Positions 1-7,808 of a DNA stretch of 64,000 nucleotides are shown piece by piece. A program made the translations under genes and the position numbers. The notes below the pieces were generated by a model that was not told the DNA's origin, searched no databases, and saw only the letters and a list, made by a program, of their open reading frames with translations. This stretch comes from Streptomyces tailanensis. GTDB lineage: Bacteria > Actinomycetota > Actinomycetes > Streptomycetales > Streptomycetaceae. The stretch lies in NCBI RefSeq assembly GCF_008386495.1, contig NZ_VTHJ01000001.1, positions 240,045-304,044 on the forward strand, in the 5' to 3' direction. Position 1 is the first letter of the stretch. Every line of letters begins with the position of its first letter.

Positions 1-102
1 AGAATCCGCGACGACTACAACAGCGGCGACGGCCTCCACGTCAACGACGCCGGCGCGAAAGCCATCGCCGACGCCGTAGACCTGAGCCTGCTGGCTCTAT
101 GA
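1..102 (+). CDS. SGNH/GDSL hydrolase, C-terminal fragment
   Basis: Only the last 33 codons are inside the window; the frame is open from base 1 to the TGA ending at 102. The tail contains DGLHVNDAG, which fits block V of SGNH/GDSL hydrolases (the catalytic D-x-x-H), followed by the usual short alanine-rich helix (AKAIADAVD). In this family the Asp and His complete a Ser-Asp-His triad of an esterase or lipase. The substrate cannot be inferred from the fragment. It runs convergently with the 5'-nucleotidase gene, whose stop is 4 bases away. Confidence 0.75.
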   Translation, partial: RIRDDYNSGDGLHVNDAGAKAIADAVDLSLLAL

Positions 103-106
103 GCGA

Positions 107-1915
107 CTAGAAGACCGGCGTACCGTTCCGCGTCAACTTCCAGTCCACCGACGCGAACGCCGCCGGATCGATCGACCCCTTCGCCTTCACCCAGGCGATC
201 ATCGTGTTACGGATCTCGTCCGAGTTCGACCACAACAGCTGGGCCGCGGCGACATGCGGGAAGTTACCGCCGCCGTTGGCCCGGTAGTTGTTCACCGCGA
301 ACACGAACTGCTTGTCGTCCGCCAGCGGCGCACCCTCGAACCGCACATTCGTCACCCGCGACCCGACCGGCTTCGCGATGTCGATCTCGTACGTCAGACC
401 GCTCACCGCGTCGTAGTTGTAGTCCGGCGTACCGTTCGCGTTCGTCAGCTTCGCCGGATCGATCACCGCGTCCGCCGCCGTCTGCACGAAGTAGTTCGCC
501 GAATACTCCAGATACGCCTTCATCTGCGCACCCGTCATCAGACGCGCCTCCAGCGTGTTCTCGAAGACATACAGACCGGCCACATCCCGAATGGTGACGT
601 TCCCCGCCGGAATCACCGCACTCCGCGAGAACGCCGCCGCCTGCGACAGCACCGGCAGCGACGCGTACTCCGTGGAGGAGAGGGCCTGCTTCACCGTGTC
701 GGCCTGGATGTGGTTGATCAGGTCGATGATCGGAACGTCCTTGTACGGCCCCTCCACCGACGTCATCTCCGCGGCGTTCGTACCGATCACCTGGTTGACG
801 TACGCCACGACCTTCTCGTGCTCGTCACCGAGCATCTTCACGATCTCCGGGTCCTCCTCCACCGTGTTGGAGTTGAGAACCTGCGCCGCCACCTTCTCGA
901 CCTTCCAGCAGCCCTTGCTCCACACCATCTCGAAGTCGAACAGCGTCAACCGCTGCCCCCACTTGAGCGGCTCGGACAGCACAACCTGCTTGCCCGTCTC
1001 CTTGTTGGTGACGAAGTACTCCGGAATCTCCGTGTGCGCGTGCCCCACCAGAATCGCGTCGATACCGGGAACCTGCTCGGCCACCAACCCCGCCGCGTTC
1101 TCGATGTACGGCAACTGATCACCGTACGACGACGTCCCCGACGAACCACTGTGCGCCGACACGATCACGACATCCGCACCCATCGACCGCAGCTTCGGCA
1201 CCCACTTCGCCGCCTGCTCCTCCAACCCCGGGAACGTCATCTTCCCCTGCACATTCGCCTTGTCCCAGATCGCGATACCCGGGTTCGTCAGCCCCAGCAC
1301 CGCCACCTTCACATCACGACCGTGCGGCGTACGCAGCCGGTGCATGCTGTACGGCGGGAAAGCCGGACGCAGCGTCTTCGCATCCAGCGCGTTCGCACCC
1401 AGCAGCGGGAAACGGCACTGCTCCTGGAACTTCCGCAGCACCGGAATGCCGTAGTTGAACTCGTGATTGCCCAGCGCCGCCGCGTCATAGTCGATCGCGT
1501 TCATCGCCTGCGCCATCGGGTGCACCGGACCACCCTTGGCCGTGATCGGGTCGACCTTCGCGTAGTAGTACGACAACTGCGTGCCCTGGATCGTGTCGCC
1601 CGCGTCGATCAGCAGCGTGTTCCGGCGACCCTTCTCCTTACGGACCTGGTTCACCAGCGTCGAGATCTTCGCCAGACCGACGTCGTTGTGCGCCCTGTCG
1701 TCGAACTCCTTGTCCGTGAAGTAGTCCCAGTTGAAGACATTGCCGTGCAGGTCCGTCGTCCCCATCACGGTGAACTTGTACCGCTTCGGAGCCTTCTTCC
1801 CGCCACCCTTCACCTCCACGGCCTGCGCACTCGGCGCCACCGCCGCACCGGCGATGGCCACCCCCGCACCGGTCACAGCGGACTTCTTCAGAAACTTCCG
1901 GCGGTTCAAGGGCAT
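107..1915 (-). CDS. Tat-exported bifunctional metallophosphatase/5'-nucleotidase
   Basis: 602 aa. The start at 1915 is chosen because AAGGAG lies 9 nt upstream and a twin-arginine signal (NRRKFLKKS, then a hydrophobic stretch ending APSAQA) begins at residue 4; the open frame continues upstream but without protein-like sequence. Metallophosphatase motifs are in order: TDLHGN (about residue 50), DAGDTIQG, GNHEFNYG, SAHSG and GHAHTE, which bind the two metal ions. The C-terminal half (about 360-600) is the 5'-nucleotidase substrate-binding domain, with FVQTAADAV and NNYRANGGGNFP. Enzymes of the UshA/CpdB type hydrolyse extracellular nucleotides or cyclic nucleotides to release phosphate and nucleoside. 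A 13-bp direct repeat lies just upstream. Confidence 0.92.
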   Translation of the reverse strand: MPLNRRKFLKKSAVTGAGVAIAGAAVAPSAQAVEVKGGGKKAPKRYKFTVMGTTDLHGNVFNWDYFTDKEFDDRAHNDVGLAKISTLVNQVRKEKGRRNTLLIDAGDTIQGTQLSYYYAKVDPITAKGGPVHPMAQAMNAIDYDAAALGNHEFNYGIPVLRKFQEQCRFPLLGANALDAKTLRPAFPPYSMHRLRTPHGRDVKVAVLGLTNPGIAIWDKANVQGKMTFPGLEEQAAKWVPKLRSMGADVVIVSAHSGSSGTSSYGDQLPYIENAAGLVAEQVPGIDAILVGHAHTEIPEYFVTNKETGKQVVLSEPLKWGQRLTLFDFEMVWSKGCWKVEKVAAQVLNSNTVEEDPEIVKMLGDEHEKVVAYVNQVIGTNAAEMTSVEGPYKDVPIIDLINHIQADTVKQALSSTEYASLPVLSQAAAFSRSAVIPAGNVTIRDVAGLYVFENTLEARLMTGAQMKAYLEYSANYFVQTAADAVIDPAKLTNANGTPDYNYDAVSGLTYEIDIAKPVGSRVTNVRFEGAPLADDKQFVFAVNNYRANGGGNFPHVAAAQLLWSNSDEIRNTMIAWVKAKGSIDPAAFASVDWKLTRNGTPVF

Positions 1916-1945
1916 ATCGGGGCACTCCTTGGGGAAATGGATCTC

Positions 1946-1989
1946 AACGCGCGTAGATAGAGAAAGCATGCGCGCTAACGCGCGTAGAT
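1946..1989. repeat. 13-bp direct repeat upstream of the 5'-nucleotidase
   Basis: AACGCGCGTAGAT occurs at 1946-1958 and again at 1977-1989, a 31-bp spacing (about three helical turns). Each copy contains the self-complementary core ACGCGCGT. It sits 31-74 bp ahead of the start at 1915, where a promoter or regulator site would lie. It does not look like a PhoP box, which is an 11-bp repeat unit in tandem. Confidence 0.45.
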
Positions 1990-2086
1990 TCTGACCCGTA
2001 CATTCCCAACGGCAACAGACCCCCCAGGTTTCGATCTGATGACCTGCCACATCCCTAACCGGGCCACTGCTGACAGAGTGGGACGT

Positions 2087-2800
2087 ATGACCACCAGCCC
2101 AGAGGAAGCCCAACCCCCCGCCGTCCCCTACGGCACCCCCGACGCACCCCGCATCGCCGTCCGCGGCGAAGCCCACCTCGAAGTCGACCCCGAAATCGCC
2201 CGCATCGCAGTCACCGTCCTCGCCCGAGGCAAAGACCGCCGGGCAGCACTGGACGACCTCACCCGCCGCAACACCACCGTCCTCGACCTCATCAAAACCT
2301 ACGGCGAAGCAGTCGAACGCCTCGAAACCGGTGCCTTCTCCATCACCCCCCAACTCAAGGACAAAAGCCGCGGCGAACGCATCCACGCCTACCACGGCCG
2401 CGTCCACATCACCGCCGAACTCACCGACTTCACCGCCCTCGGCGAACTCACCACCCGCCTCGCCGACCTCGACCTCACCCGAGTCGACGGCCCCTGGTGG
2501 TCCCTCCGCCCCGACTCACCCGCCCACAAGCGGGCACGGCAGCAGGCGGTACGCGAAGCCGTACAGCGGGCGAGGGAGTACGCGGAGGCGCTGGGCACCA
2601 CCCTGGCCGCCCTCGTCGAACTCGCCGACATCGGCGCCGAGGACAACAACCGATCCCGCTATGCCGCCGCCCCCGCAGGCCGCGCACGCACCATGGCCGC
2701 CGTCGAGGACACCCCCGCCCCCCTCGACCTCGAACCCCAACGCCAACGCGTCTACGCCCAGGTCAACGCCCGCTTCACCATGCTCCCGCCCCAACTCTGA
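2087..2800 (+). CDS. SIMPL domain-containing protein (DUF541)
   Basis: 237 aa from the ATG at 2087; the frame is open further upstream but MTTSPEEAQ is the first plausible start. The body from about residue 20 (RIAVRGEAHLEVDPEIARI) to the end is a SIMPL/DUF541 domain, recognisable by the opening beta strand GEA-x-x-x-VDPE and the repeated tail strand VYAQVNARFTM. There is no signal peptide, unlike the periplasmic relatives in Gram-negatives, so it is probably cytoplasmic. The family has no settled biochemical role. It is divergent from the 5'-nucleotidase and followed by pyk, which has its own promoter. Confidence 0.85.
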   Translation: MTTSPEEAQPPAVPYGTPDAPRIAVRGEAHLEVDPEIARIAVTVLARGKDRRAALDDLTRRNTTVLDLIKTYGEAVERLETGAFSITPQLKDKSRGERIHAYHGRVHITAELTDFTALGELTTRLADLDLTRVDGPWWSLRPDSPAHKRARQQAVREAVQRAREYAEALGTTLAALVELADIGAEDNNRSRYAAAPAGRARTMAAVEDTPAPLDLEPQRQRVYAQVNARFTMLPPQL

Positions 2801-2943
2801 CCCACCACCGACCCACCACCGCACGGTGCTCCGATACGCTCATCGGAGCACCTGCGCGCACACTTCAATACTTGTCAACTACCCTTCACCAAAAGGCCGT
2901 TGAGTGGTCACGCACCACCAAACCCCTACCAGCGGGTAAGCCA

Positions 2944-2949
2944 TAGGCT
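2944..2949 (+). promoter_or_regulatory. -10 box of a leaderless pyk promoter
   Basis: TAGGCT followed by exactly 6 nt and the pyk ATG at 2956. No Shine-Dalgarno sequence is present. This spacing places transcription start on or next to the A of ATG, the usual leaderless arrangement in Streptomyces. No good -35 is visible. Confidence 0.6.
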
Positions 2950-2955
2950 CGAAAC

Positions 2956-4392
2956 ATGCGCCGAGCAAAGATCGTCTGCACCCTCGGGCCCGCCACCGAC
3001 TCGTACGACCAGATCAAAGCCCTGGTCGAAGCCGGAATGGACATCGCCCGCTTCAACCTCAGCCACGGCGACCACGCCGAACACGAGGAGCGCTACCACC
3101 ACGTCCGCAAGGCCGCCGACGAAACCGGACGCAGCGTCGGCATACTGGCCGACCTTCAAGGCCCGAAGATCCGCCTCGGCCGATTCCTCGAAGGCCCCGT
3201 ACTCCTTGAACGCGACGACACCTTCACCATCAGCGTGGAGGCCGGCGTCGAGGGCAACGGCGAAGTGTGCGGCACGACGCACCGGGGTCTGGCAGCCGAT
3301 GTCACGACCGGGGAACGCATCCTCGTCGACGACGGCAAGGTCACGCTGGAAGTCACGGCGGTGGACGGACCCCGCGTCCACACGAAGGTGGTCGAAGGCG
3401 GCGTCATCTCCGACAACAAGGGCCTGAACCTGCCGGGCGTCGCCGTTTCCGTGCCGGCGCTGTCGGAGAAGGACGAAGAGGACCTCCGCTGGGCCCTGCG
3501 CACGGGCTTCGACGTCATCGCGTTGTCGTTCGTCCGGTCCGGCCGGGACATCGAGGACGTCCACCGGATCATGGGCGAGGAGGGGCGCCGACTGCCCGTC
3601 ATCGCCAAGGTGGAGAAGCCGCAAGCGGTGGAGAACATCGACGAGATCGTCGCCGCCTTCGACGGCATCATGGTCGCGCGCGGCGACCTGGGCGTGGAGA
3701 TGCCGTTGGAACAGGTCCCACTCGTCCAGAAGCGCGCCATCAAACTGGCCAAGCGCAACGCCAAGCCGGTCATCGTCGCCACGCAGATGCTCGAATCGAT
3801 GATCAAGAACTCCCGCCCGACGAGGGCGGAGGCGAGCGACGTCGCCAACGCGGTGCTCGACGGCACGGACGCGGTGATGCTGTCGGGCGAGACGAGTGTG
3901 GGCAAGTACGCGGTGGAGACGGTCCGCACGATGTCGAAGATCGTCGCGGCGGCGGAAGAGGACATGCTGGCCAAGGGTCTGCCCCCTCTGACCGAACACA
4001 ACAAGCCCCGCACCCAGGGCGGCGCGGTCGCCCGCGCGGCCGCGGAGATCGGCGACTTCCTGAGCGCGAAGTTCCTGGTCGCGTTCAGCCAGAGCGGCGA
4101 CACGGCCCGCCGCCTCTCCCGCTACCGCTCACCCATCCCTTTGCTGGCCTTCACCCCCGACGCTGGGACCCGTTCCCAACTCAGCCTTACGTGGGGCGTG
4201 GAGACCTTCCTGGGGCCGCGTGTCGATTCGACGGACGCGATGGTCGACCAGGTGGATGAGCTGTTGTTGAAGTACGGCCGCTGCAAGAAGGGTGACGTCG
4301 TGGTGATCACGGCGGGCTCACCTCCGGGGGTGGCCGGCTCGACGAACATGGTGCGGGTGCATCACATCGGGGAGGACGACAGTCCCAAGTAG
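2956..4392 (+). CDS. pyk: pyruvate kinase
   Basis: 478 aa, the normal length for a bacterial pyruvate kinase. It starts MRRAKIVCTLGPA, the family N-terminus. The TIM barrel carries the substrate-binding signature IAKVEKPQAVENIDEI (about 215) and the ARGDLGVEMP loop; the lid domain is about 70-170 and the C-terminal allosteric domain about 340-478. It converts phosphoenolpyruvate and ADP to pyruvate and ATP, the last step of glycolysis. Streptomyces usually have two copies. It appears to be transcribed alone from the leaderless promoter just upstream. The convergent HTH gene ends 10 bp downstream with no terminator visible in the gap. Confidence 0.97.
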   Translation: MRRAKIVCTLGPATDSYDQIKALVEAGMDIARFNLSHGDHAEHEERYHHVRKAADETGRSVGILADLQGPKIRLGRFLEGPVLLERDDTFTISVEAGVEGNGEVCGTTHRGLAADVTTGERILVDDGKVTLEVTAVDGPRVHTKVVEGGVISDNKGLNLPGVAVSVPALSEKDEEDLRWALRTGFDVIALSFVRSGRDIEDVHRIMGEEGRRLPVIAKVEKPQAVENIDEIVAAFDGIMVARGDLGVEMPLEQVPLVQKRAIKLAKRNAKPVIVATQMLESMIKNSRPTRAEASDVANAVLDGTDAVMLSGETSVGKYAVETVRTMSKIVAAAEEDMLAKGLPPLTEHNKPRTQGGAVARAAAEIGDFLSAKFLVAFSQSGDTARRLSRYRSPIPLLAFTPDAGTRSQLSLTWGVETFLGPRVDSTDAMVDQVDELLLKYGRCKKGDVVVITAGSPPGVAGSTNMVRVHHIGEDDSPK

Positions 4393-4402
4393 GGGGTGGG
4401 GG

Positions 4403-5176
4403 TCAGTACTTGGGGCCTACGTGGGCGTCCATGAGGGCGACTGAGGCTTTGCGGGCGACGGAAATGTTGAACGGGTTTCCGTTCCGGGCGCACTGGGTCC
4501 ATTCGACACCGAGCTTGTCGAGGGTGTCCGTGTAAAGCAGTCGGATGTCGTCGGAGACGTTGGTGAAGAAGTAGCGCGGGTACTCGTACCGCTTGCGTTC
4601 GCCAGCGACGAGGCGGGTCGTCCAGTTGGTGATACGGCAGCCGTCGGAGTGGATGAGGCCCCGGATGAACTCCCAGGGGTGGGCGTCGACGATCTCCTGC
4701 TGCCAGGGTTCGAGGACGATCTGGCGGTTGTGCTTCACGCCGGGCCCGTGCTGAGGGAAGAGGCATGGCCAGCGCTTGCTGGAGCCAGTGACCGCGACAC
4801 AACCCTGCTTCTTGACGCGGCACACACTGTTGTCTGGGCGCACAGAGCGCATCGTGGCTTCGCAAGCATCGATGATGCCCGGCCATGCAGTGTCGAGCAC
4901 GATGCGCATGAAGTAGACGCCTCTTCGGTGAGCGTTGATGCAGCCGTCACCGAGGTAGAGGCCCAGCAGGTAGGCATACGCGGCCGGGTCCTCGGGTGGT
5001 CCAGGGGCATCTCGGCAGCGGGGGCAGGGGAGGCCAGAGCGCATCAGCGGTTCGATGCGCACTTGCCAGGAGCGGATTGCAGCCCGCGAGATGCCGGTCT
5101 CTTTGCTCACAGAGTTGAGGCTGCGCCCTTGGGCGACCAGCGCCAGTGCTCGCTTGCGTGTGCTGATGTCGTACAT
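4403..5176 (-). CDS. HTH protein with two LAGLIDADG-like motifs
   Basis: 257 aa. Residues 1-42 form a resolvase/transposase-type helix-turn-helix (RKRALALVAQGRS, then VSKETGISRAAIRSW). A CPRC pair (51-54) follows. Then come two motifs about 100 residues apart: LLGLYLGDGC (70-79) and IRGLIHSDGC (171-180). The motif, spacing and retained acidic residues (D77, D178) fit a monomeric LAGLIDADG fold as in homing endonucleases; the C-terminal segment (FNISVARKAS) is also compatible. Its true role is unknown: a DNA-binding regulator that has recycled the fold is equally possible. It lies downstream of a tRNA gene on the same strand, separated by a terminator, and has an inverted repeat ahead of its start. 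No intein or intron is visible. Confidence 0.7.
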   Translation of the reverse strand: MYDISTRKRALALVAQGRSLNSVSKETGISRAAIRSWQVRIEPLMRSGLPCPRCRDAPGPPEDPAAYAYLLGLYLGDGCINAHRRGVYFMRIVLDTAWPGIIDACEATMRSVRPDNSVCRVKKQGCVAVTGSSKRWPCLFPQHGPGVKHNRQIVLEPWQQEIVDAHPWEFIRGLIHSDGCRITNWTTRLVAGERKRYEYPRYFFTNVSDDIRLLYTDTLDKLGVEWTQCARNGNPFNISVARKASVALMDAHVGPKY

Positions 5177-5185
5177 GCGGCCACT

Positions 5186-5213
5186 CTGCGCAACTGATCG
5201 CGACCGTGCGCAG
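5186..5213. promoter_or_regulatory. inverted repeat ahead of the HTH/LAGLIDADG gene
   Basis: CTGCGCA (5186-5192) and TGCGCAG (5207-5213) form a perfect 7-bp inverted repeat with a 14-bp spacer, 10-37 bp upstream of the start codon at 5176. Position and symmetry suggest an operator, perhaps autoregulatory, but nothing else supports that. Confidence 0.35.
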
Positions 5214-5216
5214 CAA

Positions 5217-5252
5217 AAAGCGGAGATCCACGCGAACGTGGCACTCCGCTTT
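5217..5252 (-). terminator. intrinsic terminator downstream of the tRNA
   Basis: Read on the minus strand: AAAGCGGAG, CCACG, a TTCG tetraloop, CGTGG, CTCCGCTTT, with a 2x2 internal loop, followed by a T-run. It lies between the tRNA 3' end and the HTH gene, so the two are probably not simply co-transcribed. Confidence 0.7.
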
Positions 5253-5280
5253 ACTGGTGACCTTGGAATCTAAGGAAAAG

Positions 5281-5353
5281 TGCCCCGGGTGGGATTCGAA
5301 CCCACGCTGTCGGTGGTTTGAGCACCGTGTCTCTCCCGCTGGACTACCGGGGC
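5281..5353 (-). tRNA. tRNA with anticodon CAA (Leu) but a short variable arm
   Basis: 73 nt, minus strand, no encoded CCA. Acceptor GCCCCGG pairs with CCGGGGC (7 bp); discriminator A; D-stem GUC/GAC with a C-A mismatch at 13-22; anticodon stem CGGTG/CACCG with loop CTCAAAC; T-arm GTGGG-TTCGAAT-CCCAC. Loop position 33 is T and 34-36 read CAA, the anticodon for UUG (Leu). The variable region is only 5 nt (ACAGC), whereas bacterial tRNA-Leu are class II with a long variable arm. It will be named tRNA-Leu by anticodon, but the body is class I, so its true amino acid is uncertain. Confidence 0.9.
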
Positions 5354-5456
5354 TTCCTCTAAAACGAAGGATGGCGGTCACCCGCCGTGCCCCCACCTTA
5401 CCGCAGCTAGGTACCCTCTTGTCAGCAGTACCCCTGCCCTGCAACAAGGAGCCCCC

Positions 5457-6113
5457 GTGACCGCCCCCGAGTCGCCCCAGCCCGTAGACGCGCCCGACGA
5501 CGACAAGTCGCACGTGCCTCCGCTGACGACCCGTGTCGTCATCGCCGAGGACGAGGCGTTGATCCGCCTCGACCTGAAGGAGATGCTCGAAGAGGAGGGC
5601 TACAGCGTCGTAGGCGAGGCCGGTGACGGCGAGCAGGCCGTCGAGCTGGCCCGGGAGCACCAGCCGGATCTCGTGATCCTCGATGTGAAGATGCCCAAGA
5701 TGGATGGCATCTCCGCCGCCGAGAAGATCGCCGAGGAGCGGATCGCGCCCGTGCTGATGCTGACGGCGTTCTCGCAGCGCGACCTCGTCGAGCGGGCTCG
5801 CGACGCCGGTGCGATGGCGTACCTCGTGAAGCCGTTCAGCAAGAGTGATGTGGTGCCGGCGATCGAGATGGCGGTGTCTCGGTTCACGGAGTTGAAGGAG
5901 TTGGAGAAGGAGGTCGCCGACCTCACCCTCCGCCTGGAGACCCGCAAGCTGGTGGACCGGGCGAAGTCGATCCTTCAGACCGAGTACGGGCTGACCGAGC
6001 CGGCGGCGTTCCGGTGGATTCAGAAGACCTCCATGGACCGCCGTATGTCGATGCAGCAGGTCGCGGAGGCTGTCATTCAGGACGCCGAGGAGAAGAAGGC
6101 CGCGAAGGGCTGA
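5457..6113 (+). CDS. pdtaR: PdtaR-like response regulator with ANTAR RNA-binding domain
   Basis: 218 aa, GTG start with AAGGAG 5 nt upstream. Residues about 26-145 are a receiver domain with the acidic pair E31/D32, phospho-acceptor D76 (VILDVKMP) and K125 (YLVKPFS). A coiled linker (about 145-160) leads to an ANTAR domain (LETRKLVDRAKSILQTEYG to about 215). In mycobacteria PdtaR, phosphorylated by histidine kinase PdtaS, binds paired hairpins in nascent mRNA and prevents termination. The kinase is not adjacent here, which is normal for this orphan regulator. It is convergent with the liv operon across a long bidirectional terminator. Confidence 0.92.
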   Translation: MTAPESPQPVDAPDDDKSHVPPLTTRVVIAEDEALIRLDLKEMLEEEGYSVVGEAGDGEQAVELAREHQPDLVILDVKMPKMDGISAAEKIAEERIAPVLMLTAFSQRDLVERARDAGAMAYLVKPFSKSDVVPAIEMAVSRFTELKELEKEVADLTLRLETRKLVDRAKSILQTEYGLTEPAAFRWIQKTSMDRRMSMQQVAEAVIQDAEEKKAAKG

Positions 6114-6132
6114 CCCGCCCGCGTACGTGTAC

Positions 6133-6180
6133 ATACGACGAGGCCCGCACCCCCAGTAGGGGGTGCGGGCCTCGTCGTAT
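6133..6180. terminator. bidirectional terminator between pdtaR and livF
   Basis: Perfect 22-bp stem (6133-6154 with 6159-6180) and a 4-nt AGTA loop, placed exactly between the two convergent stop codons. There is no long T-run on either side, as is common in Streptomyces. Confidence 0.85.
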
Positions 6181-6192
6181 GTGGGCCGGAGG

Positions 6193-6909
6193 CTAGTCCT
6201 CGCCGAGGTACGCCTTGCGGACCGACTCGTCGACCAGCAGGTCGGAGCCCGTGCCGGACAGGACGATCTTGCCGATTTCCATGACGTGGCCCTGGTCGGC
6301 GAGCGACAGGGCGGCCTGGGCGTTCTGCTCGACGAGCAGGATGGTGGTGCCCTGGGACTTCAGTTCGGCGATGGTGGCCATGATCTTCTGCATCATGATC
6401 GGGGAGAGGCCCATGGAGGGCTCGTCGAGCATGAGGAGCTTCGGCTGGGACATGAGCGCGCGGCCCATGGCCAGCATCTGCTGCTCACCACCCGAGAGGG
6501 TTCCCGCGGCCTGCTTGCGGCGCTCTCCCAGGATGGGGAAGAGGTCGTAGGCGCGCTGGATGTCCTTCTCGATGCCGGGCTTGTCGCTGCGCAGGAAGGC
6601 GCCGAGGCGGAGGTTGTCCTCGATGGTCATGCGCGGGAAGATGTGCCGCCCCTCGGGGGAGTGGGCGAGTCCGAGCGAGACGATGTTGTGCGCGGGGATC
6701 TTCTTGAGCGACTTGCCGTTGAACTTGATCTGGCCGCCGGCGGCCTTCAGGAGGCCCGACAGGGTGCGCAGGGTTGTGGTCTTGCCGGCGCCGTTGGTGC
6801 CGATGAGGGTGACGACTTCGCCGGCGTTGACCTTGAAGGAGATGCCTTTGACGGCTTCGATCTTGCCGTAGGCGACCCGGAGGTCTTCGACTTCGAGCAG
6901 TGCGGTCAT
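6193..6909 (-). CDS. livF: branched-chain amino-acid ABC transporter ATPase LivF
   Basis: 238 aa from MTALLEVEDLRVAYG. Walker A GTNGAGKTT (about 37-45), signature LSGGEQQMLAMGRA, Walker B LLMLDEPSMGL and the switch H region are all present. LivF is one of the two cytoplasmic ATPases of the Liv/HAAT transporter. Its ATG overlaps the livG stop by 4 bp (ATGA), indicating translational coupling. It is the last gene of the livKHMGF order and ends in the shared terminator with pdtaR. Confidence 0.95.
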   Translation of the reverse strand: MTALLEVEDLRVAYGKIEAVKGISFKVNAGEVVTLIGTNGAGKTTTLRTLSGLLKAAGGQIKFNGKSLKKIPAHNIVSLGLAHSPEGRHIFPRMTIEDNLRLGAFLRSDKPGIEKDIQRAYDLFPILGERRKQAAGTLSGGEQQMLAMGRALMSQPKLLMLDEPSMGLSPIMMQKIMATIAELKSQGTTILLVEQNAQAALSLADQGHVMEIGKIVLSGTGSDLLVDESVRKAYLGED

Positions 6910-7805
6910 CGGTCGTTCTCCTTGCCGGGCGCGGCGTCGGTGGGGGCGTCGGCGTTGGCTTCGGCGGCTTCGACCTCCGCGATCTCCTCCTTGCCGGGTG
7001 CGTCTTCGAAGGGTTCGCCGAGGTAGGCGGCGACGACGCGTTCGTCGCCCTGGACGGTGGCGCTGTCGCCTTCGACGAGTTTTTCGCCCTGGACGAGGAC
7101 GGCGACGCGGTCGCAGAGGTTGAAGATGAACCGCATGTCGTGCTCGATGACGAGGACGGCGATGCCCTTGTCGCGGATGGCGAAGACGAGTTCCTCGGTG
7201 GCTCGTGTCTCCTGGGGGTTCATGCCTGCCGTGGGCTCGTCGAGCAGGAGCAGGCCGGGCTCGCTCGCCAGCGCTCGTGCGATCTCCAGCTTGCGCTGTT
7301 CGCCGTAGGGCAGATTCCGCGCCAGGTGTTCGGCTTTGGCGTCGAGGCCGACGAACTCCAGGAGTTCCATGGCCCGTTCGCGGGAGGCTGCCTCGGCCTT
7401 GTGGAAGCCCGGTCCGCGCAGCAGCGCGGACCACAGGCCCTCCTTGGTCCTCGTGTGGCGTCCCACCAGCACGTTTTCCAGGACTGTCATGTTGGCGAAC
7501 AGTCGGATGTTCTGGAACGTACGCGCGATGCCGGCGGCGGTGACCTTGAAGGACTTGGGTGGGAGGACCTGGTCCTTGTAGCGGACTTCGCCTTCGGTGG
7601 GGATGTAGAGGCCGGTGAGGCAGTTGAAGAAGGTCGTCTTGCCGGCGCCGTTGGGGCCGATGAGACCGACGATCTCGCCGCTGTTGACGGTGAGGTTGAC
7701 GTTGCGTACGGCGGTGAGGCCACCGAAGCGCATGGTGACGCCGCGGGCGTCGAGCACGGTCTCACCGGTGGCGGTGGTGCCCTTGGTGGTGGTGTCGGTG
7801 GTCAT
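6906..7805 (-). CDS. livG: branched-chain amino-acid ABC transporter ATPase LivG
   Basis: 299 aa. Walker A GPNGAGKTTFF (about residue 52), the long insert typical of LivG (TRTKEGLWSALLRGPGFHKAE), signature YGEQRKLEIARAL and Walker B LLLLDEPTAGMNPQE. The C-terminal LivG/BCA extension ends near AAYLGEPFED and is followed by about 30 acidic/alanine-rich residues of no clear function. It pairs with LivF to energise import through LivH/LivM. Gaps of 3 bp to livM and a 4-bp overlap with livF indicate one transcript. Confidence 0.95.
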   Translation of the reverse strand: MTTDTTTKGTTATGETVLDARGVTMRFGGLTAVRNVNLTVNSGEIVGLIGPNGAGKTTFFNCLTGLYIPTEGEVRYKDQVLPPKSFKVTAAGIARTFQNIRLFANMTVLENVLVGRHTRTKEGLWSALLRGPGFHKAEAASRERAMELLEFVGLDAKAEHLARNLPYGEQRKLEIARALASEPGLLLLDEPTAGMNPQETRATEELVFAIRDKGIAVLVIEHDMRFIFNLCDRVAVLVQGEKLVEGDSATVQGDERVVAAYLGEPFEDAPGKEEIAEVEAAEANADAPTDAAPGKENDR

Positions 7806-7808
7806 GGG

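Noticed and set aside
4403-5176. Group I intron or intein host locus
   Set aside because: The LAGLIDADG-like gene is freestanding and the nearby tRNA is uninterrupted; no splicing junctions seen.
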